In this document: positions 17,998-26,878 of the stretch, piece after piece
Layout of the letters: the number at the start of each line of letters is the position of its first letter
How positions within the stretch are numbered: position 1 is the stretch's first letter
NCBI RefSeq assembly: GCF_017876535.1
Contig: NZ_JAGIOF010000001.1
Span: 1,426,001-1,490,000, forward strand
Source of the DNA: Paeniglutamicibacter kerguelensis
GTDB lineage: Bacteria; Actinomycetota; Actinomycetes; Actinomycetales; Micrococcaceae
Length of the DNA: 64,000 nt
Reading direction: 5' to 3'
Translations under genes and position numbers: made by a program
Notes under the pieces: model-generated
Told to the model about the DNA's origin: nothing
The model's input: the letters and a program-made list of their open reading frames with translations, nothing else
Databases searched by the model: none

Positions 17998-18437
17998 CTA
18001 TCGGCAGGGCAACGGGATTTCGGTGGCGGATGCGGTTGACGTGTATCCACGTCCGCCTGGTTGGGATTCGCACCATTCATCGACCACTGCCTCGGTGGCC
18101 ACCCACGTGGCGGGTGTCGATGTGGCGCTGACGATGACGATGAAGAACGTTGCCCGCAGCCACGTCTTGCGGACCGTGGTGTTCCGCAGCATCCTGTAGA
18201 AGGCCATCGCCGCGGCGGCATACGCGATCGGGATAATCTGGAGCAGGAGAACAATTTTCCCCGCTCCGTACGGCTCATCGACCGCGGAAACACTGCGAGT
18301 ATGAGCACCATGAAGGTGATGATGGTCGGCACCACCGCAAGCGCGCACACCGTTGATGCCAATCCGACGGCCGGGCGCGATCGATGGTCGCCGCGCCGCC
18401 GCGAGGCGGGTTTCGATTGAGGCTTTGTAGAGGTCAT
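17998..18437 (-). pseudogene. frameshifted membrane protein gene
   Basis: Two overlapping minus-strand frames each hold half of a plausible membrane protein. The frame starting at the ATG at 18437 gives a basic N-terminus and then LASTVCALAVVPTIITFMV, a good span, but becomes arginine/serine nonsense after about 18280. The frame one base over, ending at 17998, continues with GAGKIVLLLQIIPIAYAAAAMAFY and KTWLRATFFIVIVSA, two or three further spans, while its own upstream part is nonsense. A single-base insertion or deletion near 18270-18290 would rejoin them into a ~147-residue protein. It is either a broken gene or a sequencing error. Family not recognised. Confidence 0.6.
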
Positions 18438-18511
18438 CGCCCATTCACGCTACCAGCGGCTCCCACGGCACCCGGGCAGTTGCGTTGCAGGTGACAGCGG
18501 GTTGCCGGGCG

Positions 18512-19573
18512 TCAAGCCGAGCTGGCCGCCGTGACGGCCTTCTCCCGGCGCCAACGCATGAAGAGGAAGAGCACCAGCATGCCGATGACGGCGCCGATCG
18601 TTGTCTCGGCGGCACGGTCCAGGACCAGCCCCCGCAGCGGCCCCGGGTTCGCCAGGTAGGTCATGGCCAGGATCAGCGGCGTGAAGAACACCAGGGAGAG
18701 CCCGTAATGCCGCATGATGTACAGCTCGGTGGGGAACTGGAGCGCTATGACCAGCAGTACCAGGAAAACAGGGTGGGTGAAAGCGCCGAGGGCCAGGGCG
18801 GCAACCACCAGGCCGGCATAGGTCCCGATGACGCGGTGGAATCCGCGTGCCATTCCCGCGGAAAGGCCCGCCGCTGACAGTGGAATGGCGGCGGAGGCCA
18901 TGGCCCAGTACGGGTGGCCCCAGCCCATGGCCGTGGCGAGGGAGCCGGCCAATCCGACGGCAACCACGTACATCGCCCCGGTGGCCAAGTGCTCTGGCAG
19001 CGTCGGCATGAGGTGCGGCCTGGGTGTCCGGCGTTTGCCGGGGTGCCACGTGCGGACCCGGAACCAGCCGGCAAACCCGACGGCGATTGCGCAGACGGCG
19101 GAGAGGACTGCCACAAGTGCCGGAACCCAGGGAGTCGTGTCCAGCGGCGTGGCGGCACAGGCGCCGAAGGCAAAGACGCCAAAGAACGGGCCCACCGGGC
19201 GCAGCCGCATGCGGTCCGTGACCACCGAACCGACTCCTGCCACCAGCGTCTCGATGCCGACGAATGCCCAGTCGCCCACGTTCGCGGCCGAGGTCAGAAC
19301 CCCGGCAAGCACGCAGGCGCACAGGAACGCCGCGGCGGAAACCTGGTGGAACAACCTCAATTGGTGCGGCTCGCCGCGCCCGTACATGCCGGTGAAGCAG
19401 CCGAACACCGCGTACATCACCAAGTCGTGGTGCCCGGTGGAGAGCAGGACCAGGGAAGGTATGGCCAGCCCGACGAACATCCGCAACGCACCGAGGTGCT
19501 CACCCCTGGCCGGGGGGATGTAGAAGAACGCCTTGGCTGCCGTGCCCCATTGCCTTGCATTCTTCCCGATCAC
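18512..19573 (-). CDS. FUSC family membrane protein
   Basis: A 353-residue membrane protein with about ten spans in two groups (residues ~28-165 and ~200-340). The arrangement, the HPYWAMASAAIPLS motif opening the second group, and RGFHRVIGTYAGLVVAA are typical of the FUSC/aromatic acid exporter-like (ArAE, YccS) superfamily. Such proteins are thought to export small aromatic or organic acids, with substrates mostly unproved. A basic tail MRWRREKAV ends the protein. It stands alone between the frameshifted gene and an eroded stretch. Confidence 0.82.
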   Translation of the reverse strand: MIGKNARQWGTAAKAFFYIPPARGEHLGALRMFVGLAIPSLVLLSTGHHDLVMYAVFGCFTGMYGRGEPHQLRLFHQVSAAAFLCACVLAGVLTSAANVGDWAFVGIETLVAGVGSVVTDRMRLRPVGPFFGVFAFGACAATPLDTTPWVPALVAVLSAVCAIAVGFAGWFRVRTWHPGKRRTPRPHLMPTLPEHLATGAMYVVAVGLAGSLATAMGWGHPYWAMASAAIPLSAAGLSAGMARGFHRVIGTYAGLVVAALALGAFTHPVFLVLLVIALQFPTELYIMRHYGLSLVFFTPLILAMTYLANPGPLRGLVLDRAAETTIGAVIGMLVLFLFMRWRREKAVTAASSA

Positions 19574-19736
19574 TGAAAAACCCTATAACGCGGGCATCCC
19601 TCGGCGGGAATCCGATGACGGGAGCGGTCCCGGGCATTCGATTCCGCAGCGCCCGGTGAACCAACAAAGCGCCCCGGCCCTGCCCCGTACGGGGGAGGAT
19701 CGGGACGCTTCGTCGAACCAAATCAGGTGCGTTGTG

Positions 19737-19850
19737 CTACGGCTTCTTGCCGCAGACGACCTTGTTCCACGGGGAGTAGGTCCACGACTTGGTCTCCCAT
19801 TGTAGTAAGAACGCCGTAGTCCTCTGACGCAAAGTCGAGACCGGAGTTGA
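19737..19850 (-). pseudogene. orphan C-terminal fragment of a VanW-type protein
   Basis: On the minus strand the last ~36 codons read RTTAFLLQWETKSWTYSPWN then KVVCGKKP and a stop. This matches the last residues of the intact VanW gene that ends at 21525, which finishes ETKSWTYSPWNKVVC. Identity is high only over the final ~60 bases; upstream it fades (CSDSRNKGLEPPGKH against CKPESGGKQGF). No VanW core lies upstream. It is a remnant of a second, deleted copy or of a partial duplication. Confidence 0.65.
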
Positions 19851-20341
19851 GCTATTTTCGTGCTTCCCAGGTGGTTCCAAGCCCTTGTTCCGGCTGTCGG
19901 AGCAGAGCAAGTCGCTGGTTGTACAGAATGTGGATCGCGTCGGCCCAAAACCGTCCAGACAGTCAGAAGTCACCACATGTTATGAACGTACGCAGTTACA
20001 TTGTGTCAGGGGGAAACCTTCGGGACATGACTGGGCCTTGAGGTGGTTGGTGGCGGTGTCGGCCGTGGCCAAGGATTCCAGCCGTCAGGTCTGGGCCAGC
20101 ATCTGGCGTGAGAGCGCCATGGCACTGATCTTCTTGAAGGCGGCATTAATGCCGATGACCGGTATCTTCTTCACGGCCGAATTGGATCTCGGAAGGGAAC
20201 TGTTTGGGGGGCTTGCTTTCCTTGCCTGATGGATTCCCCCGCGAATTGAGCTCCGTTGCGGCCACGTCACGGAGCCACCCGCCCCAGCGCGAACCTACCA
20301 GATCACCGGGTCGATTCTGCAGCGTTCTGTGCGCCCTTGCG

Positions 20342-20689
20342 TCAGTGGAGGCGCAGCGTGTCATCGAGGATTCCCCAGCCCACCTCGATCTTGGCAAGAC
20401 CAAGCACACGGCTGTCGCTACTCCCGGTTTGCCAACACCAATCGAATGCCCTTGAAGGCAACTGCGTGAAGAAGGGTCCGCTCCACGCCCTGGTGCGGGA
20501 CTCATTCTCGGCGAAAACAAAGTACTTGCCTGGCCCGGCCCAACCGCTGAGAACCTTCGCGGTTCCGCCGGGTGCGATACCGTACCACCCCTTCTTCGCC
20601 CAGTCAGTGCCGCCCTCGCAACCGGGAGCGTGGTATGCGTAGGCAAGATAGAGCGTGTCTTGGGTTCCGTTCTGGAAGTAGAGTCACAT
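20342..20689 (-). pseudogene. DUF1036-like gene with a stop at codon 2
   Basis: Starting from the ATG at 20689 the reading is Met, then TGA, then a clean 113-codon frame: LYFQNGTQDTLYLAYAYHA, GTDWAKKGWYGIAPGGTAKV, KYFVFAENES, WSGPFFTQLP, FDWCWQTGS. These resemble DUF1036-type proteins (PGGTAxVL after a GWY, then YFVFAE and the DWCW block). The ATG overlaps the stop of the upstream gene (TGATG) and has AAGGAGG eight bases before it, an excellent initiation site that leads immediately into the stop. There is no other ATG, GTG or TTG start in the next 40 codons. Either a point mutation (for example CGA to TGA) inactivated the gene, or the stop is bypassed. Confidence 0.6.
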
Positions 20690-20928
20690 CACAGGCCTCC
20701 TTGATCCGTGGGGCGTTGCGGCGGATCCGGTGGAACACGGAGTACGCCGCCAGATTCGTCGGCCGAGACCTCCTCATACATTTCCTCACCTGACAGCAAG
20801 TCCATTCCACCTGCCCTGCCTCGTACCTGGAACCTGTCAATGGTTCGCGCTTCCGGCAGGCTCTCGTTTGCCGCGCTAAGGCTCTCCTGCACCTGCTGCG
20901 GCTTCCAATTACTTCGGAGTTCACTCAT
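20689..20928 (-). CDS. small hypothetical protein upstream of the DUF1036-like frame
   Basis: A 79-residue frame beginning MSELRSNWKPQQVQESLSAA and continuing hydrophilic, with LPEARTIDRFQVRGRAGGMD and a proline-rich end. GGAG lies six bases before the ATG, and the stop codon overlaps the ATG of the next frame, suggesting a two-gene operon. No family was recognised. Base composition is less GC-rich than the housekeeping genes. It may be the intact half of a decaying pair. Confidence 0.5.
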   Translation of the reverse strand: MSELRSNWKPQQVQESLSAANESLPEARTIDRFQVRGRAGGMDLLSGEEMYEEVSADESGGVLRVPPDPPQRPTDQGGL

Positions 20929-21454
20929 CACGTCTCCATTCCTCTGCGAATCCGTAGGGCCAGTATCCGGACTACGCATCACTGCAGCGTTACCGAACAA
21001 AGCGTCACCGACACGTGAGAGATCTCTCCCCGATGTGGGCGTTAGTTGGGCATGGCAGTTTTTCTTCCGTTTCACATGTTGGTTCCAGACCGCTGGTCCT
21101 GGGGCTCTCCACCTTGGAAAGCCCTCTGATCCAAGAGCTTCTAGTCGAGCTTGTCCCGTCACGACTGGCGATTTCCAGTCACTCCAGCCAGCCAGACAAG
21201 GCTTCGTTCCAGGACATGTGTGGAGCACCCCAATGTTGTGGATTGACGAATGCATTTCCTGAGATCCACGAAGCGCTCTTCGATGACTCGCCATCTTATT
21301 GTGGTCATTGAGCGATTGCAGGTTTGAGATGTACGGCCCGAGCGGCAGACCCAATACCTGTTCGTATTTTTAAGGAGCCGAACTTGAGGCCTCGAACTTG
21401 TAATCGGGGATTTTGGTCTCCGACCACCAGACCCGCGATGGTGCAGCCGGAAAC
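20929..21454. other. stretch without a supported gene
   Basis: Frames of up to ~180 codons cross this part on both strands, but none has a good ribosome-binding site or recognisable sequence. It is less GC-rich than its surroundings and lies inside the eroded 19.6-21.4 kb stretch. Confidence 0.4.
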
Positions 21455-21494
21455 AGCGAGGCGCCCCCACCCGAAGGGGTGGAGGCGCCTCGCT
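21455..21494 (-). terminator. hairpin terminator after the VanW gene
   Basis: AGCGAGGCGCC at 21455 pairs with GGCGCCTCGCT ending 21494, and inside it CCACCC pairs with GGGTGG, with one C/A mismatch and a GAAG loop. It lies 31 bases beyond the VanW stop on the minus strand. Confidence 0.8.
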
Positions 21495-21524
21495 CATGCT
21501 GTGAAAGCAAATGCTGCGTTGCGG

Positions 21525-23216
21525 CTACTTCTCGCAAACGACCTTGTTCCACGGCGAGTAGGTCCACGACTTGGTCTCGGCCGGCAGCGTCTTCTCGGCG
21601 GACGTGCGCGTGCGAGTCACGTTGATGGAGAAGCCCTGCTTGCCGCCGCTTTCCGGCTTGCAATTGGAGGCGGAGTTGCGCTCGGTGCCCGGGTTGGTGA
21701 AGTTGTACTTCGCCGAGGACTTTGAGGTCACGCTCCAGTACGGGGTGCTCCACAAACGCGTGTGGACCCGGCCGCCGCCGACCCAGGCCTCGACCATGAC
21801 GGCGTAGGGGGTGTTATTCTTCCACGCCATGTCCACCTGGCCCTCCCAGAGGGTGGCCTCGCGGCCAGCGGGGTAGCGGTCGAACCAGCGGCTGTGCGGC
21901 TTGTGGGTGATGTCGTCGTAGCCGGCCAGGAAGCCCGCGTTGTACATCTGGGTCGAGATCTGCGACAGGCCGCCGCCGACTGCCTCGGTGGCGAAACCGT
22001 TGACCACGACGCCGGAACCGTAGTAACCGTTGGCGGCCGTGATCGGGCCCAGCGCCTTCTCCAGGGAGAAGGTCTCGCCCGGCTTCACGATGACGCCGTT
22101 GAGCCGGCGTGAACCTGCCAGCAGGTTCTTGGTGCGAATGGTGTCGGCCGCCGGGTACGGGGTGGAGAAGTGGACGATTTCCTTCTTCACGCCCAGGGCC
22201 TTGGCCTTCTCGGTGGTCAGCTCGGGCTCCACGGTGGTGAGCGAAATCTTTGCCGTGCGCTCCGGATCCTGGCTTGCGGCCAGGACCTTGTCCGCCAGGC
22301 CGTCGGGGTCGATCGACTTGCCGGTCCGCGACGGGATCACCTTCGGGGCGCCTCCGGCCAGCACGATCTGCGCGTCCTTGGCCGTGGACTTGAAACCGTC
22401 GGCGCCCTCGGCCGCCGCGGCAATGAGCTTGTCGGTGTCCAGGGACATGGTGACCTTGTCGCCCTCGTTCTTGAAGGACGTCACGGCCGCCAGCTGGGCG
22501 GGGGAGAGACTTGCCGTCGAGGTGCCGTCGGTCAGCTTGACCGGGCCGGCGACCAGCGGCTCGACGGTGTCGTCGAGCAGCTTCTCGAAGGTCTCCGTCG
22601 AGACCTTCGGCTCCTGCTTGTTGACGGGCAGCTCGACGGGGTCCACCGGCGCAAACCAGCTGGCACCGACGGTCTTGACTGCGGCGTCGAGGTCGACCTC
22701 GATGCCGGTCACGGGCTTGGTCAGCTCGGGCTTGGCGCCGTCGAAGGCCAGCTTGCCCTCGGCGGTCTCGGTGGCGAACTTGGGGGCGAGCTTGACCAGC
22801 GCTTCGCGGAGCTTGGCCTCATCGATGGTGGTCACGGGTTCCACGGACAGGGAGCCGGTGAGGCGTTCGACGATCGTGGCCGGGTTCATGTTGAATCCCG
22901 TCAGGCCCTCGAGCGTGGCATCGACGTCGATGGCTAACCCCGCCTTGGAAGGCTTGAGGTTTTCGGTCTTCTTGCCGACGGCCAGCGCGACGGGTTCGGT
23001 GGCCAGCGGCTTCAGCTTGCTCTCCAGGAGCTGGCGCGCGGCCTCCGGGGACAGTGAGCCGATGTTGACGCCGTGGACGGTGGTGTTCGCGGGAATCTGC
23101 GTGCCGGCGTACGCCGCGGCGCCGCCGTAAAGCCCGCAGGCCAGGAGCGCCGAGGCCCCGGCAATGTACCAACCGCGCCGGGACTTGCGTTGGCGACCGC
23201 GCTTCACGTTGTCCAT
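21525..23216 (-). CDS. VanW family cell-envelope protein
   Basis: A 563-residue protein with a basic cytoplasmic N-terminus (KRGRQRKSRRG), one membrane anchor (about residues 15-37) and an extracytoplasmic body. Two YoaR-like putative peptidoglycan-binding segments lie at about 110-330. The VanW domain follows (about 355-480): VKPGETFSLEKALGPITAANGY, then GGGLSQISTQMYNA and HSRWFDRYPAG. The last ~80 residues form a domain ending ETKSWTYSPWNKVVCEK. VanW occurs beside vancomycin-resistance genes, but most members are chromosomal and of unknown envelope function. ATG at 23216 is preferred to a TTG at 23231. A fragment of a second C-terminus lies at 19737-19850. Confidence 0.87.
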   Translation of the reverse strand: MDNVKRGRQRKSRRGWYIAGASALLACGLYGGAAAYAGTQIPANTTVHGVNIGSLSPEAARQLLESKLKPLATEPVALAVGKKTENLKPSKAGLAIDVDATLEGLTGFNMNPATIVERLTGSLSVEPVTTIDEAKLREALVKLAPKFATETAEGKLAFDGAKPELTKPVTGIEVDLDAAVKTVGASWFAPVDPVELPVNKQEPKVSTETFEKLLDDTVEPLVAGPVKLTDGTSTASLSPAQLAAVTSFKNEGDKVTMSLDTDKLIAAAAEGADGFKSTAKDAQIVLAGGAPKVIPSRTGKSIDPDGLADKVLAASQDPERTAKISLTTVEPELTTEKAKALGVKKEIVHFSTPYPAADTIRTKNLLAGSRRLNGVIVKPGETFSLEKALGPITAANGYYGSGVVVNGFATEAVGGGLSQISTQMYNAGFLAGYDDITHKPHSRWFDRYPAGREATLWEGQVDMAWKNNTPYAVMVEAWVGGGRVHTRLWSTPYWSVTSKSSAKYNFTNPGTERNSASNCKPESGGKQGFSINVTRTRTSAEKTLPAETKSWTYSPWNKVVCEK

Positions 23217-23374
23217 TTCTTCACTGAGCAAAACGTCTGTTTCTCTTCCATCGATGGCACGGCTTGGTGCCGTATGTCAGGGTGCGGATGCACAACAAAG
23301 TGGTCAACCGCCGAATAAATCTTACCGGTGTACTCCAATCGCCGGAGTAAATATCGGGTGTTCGGGGCAAATCG

Positions 23375-24283
23375 TTATGCGATTCCCACGAGATTCCCAA
23401 TGACGTCAAGGCGCGGGAGGTCGATCCGGGCGTCGGCGGCATCGCGTAGCGCCGGCTTTGCGTTGAACGCCACACCCAGCCCCGCGGCGCCGACCATGTC
23501 AAGGTCGTTCGCGCCGTCGCCCGCGGCAATGGTGTGCCCGAGCTCGATGCCGAGCTGTCCGGCCCAGGCACGCAACATGGTCTCCTTGTAGGCGCGGTCG
23601 ACGACCTGGCCGTTGACGGTGCCGGTCAGCTTGCCGTCCTCTATGCCCAGGTCGTTGGCGCAGGCGAAGTCCAGGCCCAGCTCGGCGGCCAGCGGGTCCA
23701 GGATCTGGGCGAAGCCGCCGGAAACGACCGCAACGTGGTGGCCGGCCGCCTTGAACGAGGCGATGAGTTCGCGGGCGCCGTCGCTGAGCTCGATTATCGA
23801 ACGCACTTGCTCGATCACCGCGACGTCCAGCCCGGCCAGCATCTTCACGCGGGTATGCAGCGACTGGGCGAAATCCAGGTCGCCGCGCATGGCGGCCTCC
23901 GTCACCTCGGTGACCTCGTCCTCGCAGCCCGCGTGCGCCGCGAGCAACTCGATGACCTCCTGCTTGATCAGCGTGGAGTCCACGTCCATGACCAGCAGCA
24001 TCTTCGGTGCGCGCACCAGCTCGGACGGCACCACGGAAATGCTCAGTGCGCGGACCGCTGGGTCCTCGGAGCGCGCATTGTTTCCATCGAGCGGGTTTAC
24101 CAGGGCGCGGAGCTGCCGGACGCTGCCGGTGACCTCCCAGCGGGAACCGCTGCGCCCGGGGTCTTCGAACGGCTCCTCACTGAGCACGCGGTGGCCCGCG
24201 GCGGCCAAGGTGGAGCGAAGCCTGGCCGGCTCGACCGGGTGCGGGGCAGCGGAATGGAACACAATGAAGGCAGTGGGATGCAT
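23375..24283 (-). CDS. serB: phosphoserine phosphatase
   Basis: A 302-residue HAD-superfamily phosphatase. LLVMDVDSTLIKQEVIELLA at about residue 95-115 contains the nucleophile aspartate (DxDST); VVSGGFAQ supplies motif II and AAGDGANDLDMVGAAGLGVA the acidic motif. The ~85-residue N-terminus is the extra ACT-like part found in actinobacterial SerB. It hydrolyses O-phosphoserine, the last step of serine synthesis. ATG at 24283 (MHPTAF) is preferred; an ATG at 24292 is possible, with GGGAGA positioned better for 24283. It is divergent from the ABC ATPase gene. Confidence 0.9.
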   Translation of the reverse strand: MHPTAFIVFHSAAPHPVEPARLRSTLAAAGHRVLSEEPFEDPGRSGSRWEVTGSVRQLRALVNPLDGNNARSEDPAVRALSISVVPSELVRAPKMLLVMDVDSTLIKQEVIELLAAHAGCEDEVTEVTEAAMRGDLDFAQSLHTRVKMLAGLDVAVIEQVRSIIELSDGARELIASFKAAGHHVAVVSGGFAQILDPLAAELGLDFACANDLGIEDGKLTGTVNGQVVDRAYKETMLRAWAGQLGIELGHTIAAGDGANDLDMVGAAGLGVAFNAKPALRDAADARIDLPRLDVIGNLVGIA

Positions 24284-24401
24284 GGTTCCCATTCTCCCGC
24301 GGCGGCGCATTCTGCCCAAAACCGCGGCCCAAATGTTGCAGCATGTGTGGAACCGGGCGTCGGTTGGGTCAAAAGCGGGTGGCTGGCCTAGTGTTTTACC
24401 C

Positions 24402-25187
24402 ATGAATGAAGTGCTGGGCCTGGCCGACGTCTGCGTTGTACGCGGACGCAAAGACTTACTGACGGACATCAACTGGCAAGTTAAAGAGGGTGAGCGGTGG
24501 GTCGTACTCGGGCCCAACGGCGCCGGAAAAACCACGCTGCTGCAGATCGCCGGTGCGCGCATGCACCCCACGCGCGGTGTTGCCGGCGTGCTGGGCGAGG
24601 TGCTCGGAGCCGTCGACGTCTTCGAGCTGCGCCCTCGCATCGGCCTGTCCTCGGCTGCCCTCGCCAACCACATCCCGGAGCACGAGACGGTGCTCAATGT
24701 GGTGCTGACCGCCTCCTACGGCATGACCGGACGCTGGCGCGAGGACTATGAAAAGCTTGACGAACGCCGCGCGTTTGCCCTGCTGCACGACTGGGGCATG
24801 TCCACCATGATCAACCGCCCGTTTGTCACCCTCTCCGAGGGTGAACGCAAGCGCGTGCAGATTGCCCGCGCGTTGATGACCGACCCGGAACTGCTGCTGC
24901 TTGACGAGCCCGGCGCCGGCCTGGACCTTGCCGGCCGCGAGGACCTGGTGGCCCGCCTGAGCGAACTGGCAAACGACGAGGAAGCCCCCGCCATGGTGTT
25001 GGTCACCCACCACCTTGAAGAGGTCCCCCCGGGATTCACCCACGCCATGTTGCTGCGCGACGGGAAGCTGGTTGCCGCCGGCCCGATCGCCGAGACCCTC
25101 ACCGAGGAAAACCTCTCCGAGACCTTCGCCGTGCCGCTGAGCCTGCGCGCCGAAAACGGCCGCTACAGCGCCGTCGCCAAGCACTAG
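24402..25187 (+). CDS. ABC transporter ATP-binding protein
   Basis: A 261-residue single ABC domain: GPNGAGKT near residue 38, LSEGERKRVQIARAL near 143 (the signature has E in place of the second glycine), LLLDEPGAGLD, then the switch histidine in LVTHHLEEV. No permease gene is adjacent, since the next gene is a TauE/SafE exporter; the family with LSEGERKR and this HHLEE pattern is a stand-alone cytoplasmic ATPase in many actinobacteria. Partner unknown. It is 15 bases upstream of the TauE/SafE gene, so the three genes to 26865 probably form one transcript. Confidence 0.87.
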   Translation: MNEVLGLADVCVVRGRKDLLTDINWQVKEGERWVVLGPNGAGKTTLLQIAGARMHPTRGVAGVLGEVLGAVDVFELRPRIGLSSAALANHIPEHETVLNVVLTASYGMTGRWREDYEKLDERRAFALLHDWGMSTMINRPFVTLSEGERKRVQIARALMTDPELLLLDEPGAGLDLAGREDLVARLSELANDEEAPAMVLVTHHLEEVPPGFTHAMLLRDGKLVAAGPIAETLTEENLSETFAVPLSLRAENGRYSAVAKH

Positions 25188-25202
25188 GGCGCGGGGTCTG
25201 CG

Positions 25203-26006
25203 GTGGAGTACTGGCGTGAGATAGTCATCTTCTTCGCCGGCCTGTGGGCCGGCACCATCAACACCATCGTCGGCTCCGGCACCCTTGTCACCTTCCCGGT
25301 GCTGGTGGCCCTCGGGTTCCCCCCGGTGAACGCCGTGGTCTCAAACGCCATGGGCCTGGTGGCCGGCGGCTTCTCCGGGGCCTGGGGCTACCGGCGCGAG
25401 GCTGCCAGCGTGGGCAGCACGCTGCTCAAGCTCATGCCGGTCTCCCTGGCCGGCGGGTTGGTCGGCGCCTACCTGCTGCTGCATCTGCCGGAGGCGGTCT
25501 TCTCATACGTCGCCCCGGTGCTGATCGTGGTGGCGCTGTTGCTTGTCATCTTCCAGCCGCGGCTCTCCGCCTGGGCCAAGAAGCGGCAGGCCGTTTCCGT
25601 CGGGGTGGACCCGGACGAGGCGAACCGCGCGACGGTGTCCCCGCTGCTCTACGTGCTGGTGTTCCTGATCGGCATCTACGGCGGCTACTTCACCGCGGCG
25701 CAGGGCATCTTGCTGATGGCCGTGTTCGGGGTCTTCCTGCACGCCTCGCTGCAGCAGTCCAACGCGATCAAGGTGGTCCTGACCCTGGTGGTCAACCTGG
25801 TCGCCGCGGCCTCCTACCTGATCTTCGCGCCCGAACGCATCAGCTGGCCGGTCGTCATCCTGATCGCGGCGGGCTCGCTGATCGGCGGATTCATCGGGGC
25901 CAGGGTGGGGCGCAGGCTTTCCCCGGGCTGGCTACGGGCCGTGATCGTCATCCTGGGCCTGGTGGCGCTGGCCACCATGGTCGCCAAACTTTTCTCCGGA
26001 GCCTGA
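25203..26006 (+). CDS. TauE/SafE family exporter
   Basis: A 267-residue membrane protein with eight spans in two repeats, of the TauE/SafE (DUF81) family. The N-terminus has AGLWAGTINTIVGSGTLVTFPVLVALGFPPVNAVVSN and the second repeat IGIYGGYFTAAQGILLMAVFGVFL, both family hallmarks. Such proteins are proposed to export sulfite or sulfonates; the substrate is not proved. The start is a GTG 15 bases after the ATPase stop, and the end is one base before the methyltransferase ATG. Confidence 0.9.
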   Translation: MEYWREIVIFFAGLWAGTINTIVGSGTLVTFPVLVALGFPPVNAVVSNAMGLVAGGFSGAWGYRREAASVGSTLLKLMPVSLAGGLVGAYLLLHLPEAVFSYVAPVLIVVALLLVIFQPRLSAWAKKRQAVSVGVDPDEANRATVSPLLYVLVFLIGIYGGYFTAAQGILLMAVFGVFLHASLQQSNAIKVVLTLVVNLVAAASYLIFAPERISWPVVILIAAGSLIGGFIGARVGRRLSPGWLRAVIVILGLVALATMVAKLFSGA

Positions 26007-26007
26007 C

Positions 26008-26865
26008 ATGAGCCAGAAACCGCCCGCCGACATCTCCGCCCTGCGCGCGCAGCTGGGGGACAGGCTTGTCATCGTCCAGGACGCGGGCGACCCCCGCGTG
26101 TCCGACTACGTGGCGCTGTCCGACGCGGCGCTGCGCCAACGCACCGACCCCGAACACGGGCGCTACATCGCCGAAAGCTCAAAGGTGCTGCGCCGCGCGC
26201 TGGCCGCCGGGCACAAGCCGCGCTCGTTCTTCATGGCGAACAAGTGGCTGGAATCGCTCACCGACGTGTTCGAAGAACACCCGGAGGTGCCGATCTTCGC
26301 CGGCGAGGACGCCGTGCTAGAATCCATCACCGGGTTCCACCTGCACCGCGGCGCGCTGGCGGCCATGAACAGGCCCGAACCGCTGACCCTGGACCAGGTG
26401 TTGCCGGCGGCCAAGCGCGTGGCGATCCTCGAGGACATCGTCGACCACACCAACCTGGGCGCGATCTTCCGTTCCGCCGCCGCACTGGGCATCGACGCAG
26501 TGCTGATCACCCCGCGCTGCGCGGACCCGCTGTACCGCCGCTCCATCCGGGTGAGCATGGGCGCGGTGTTCCAGGTCCCCTGGGTACGCCTGGAATCCTG
26601 GCCGGACGACGTCGCGGAGTTGCGCGCCGCGGGCTTCGACATCGCGGCCATGGAACTGACATCGCATTCGCAGGGCATCGACGAGGTGGCCGCGATGCAC
26701 AGCGAGAAACTCGCGCTGGTCCTCGGCACCGAGGGGGCCGGGGTGAGCCCCGCGGCGCTGGAAATGGCCGACCGCACGGTGATGATCCCGATGCGCCCGG
26801 GCGTCGACTCGCTGAATGTCGCCGCGGCCTCGGCCGTCGCTTTCTGGGAGCTGCGCAGCCGTTAG
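26008..26865 (+). CDS. TrmH family RNA 2'-O-methyltransferase
   Basis: A 285-residue SPOUT methyltransferase. The C-terminal domain has the three knotted-fold motifs: [21 protein letters not shown] (about 142-162), [11 protein letters not shown] (about 236-246) and [20 protein letters not shown] (about 257-276). The ~110-residue N-terminal part is the substrate-binding domain. It methylates a ribose in rRNA or tRNA using S-adenosylmethionine; the site cannot be told from sequence. Its ATG almost touches the TauE/SafE stop codon, indicating cotranscription. Confidence 0.9.
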   Translation: MSQKPPADISALRAQLGDRLVIVQDAGDPRVSDYVALSDAALRQRTDPEHGRYIAESSKVLRRALAAGHKPRSFFMANKWLESLTDVFEEHPEVPIFAGEDAVLESITGFHLHRGALAAMNRPEPLTLDQVLPAAKRVAILEDIVDHTNLGAIFRSAAALGIDAVLITPRCADPLYRRSIRVSMGAVFQVPWVRLESWPDDVAELRAAGFDIAAMELTSHSQGIDEVAAMHSEKLALVLGTEGAGVSPAALEMADRTVMIPMRPGVDSLNVAAASAVAFWELRSR

Positions 26866-26878
26866 CCGCCGGCGGGCA

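Noticed and set aside
20085..20270. 61-codon minus-strand frame after the DUF1036-like remnant
   Set aside because: Low-complexity, no family and no ribosome-binding site; may be debris but cannot be supported.
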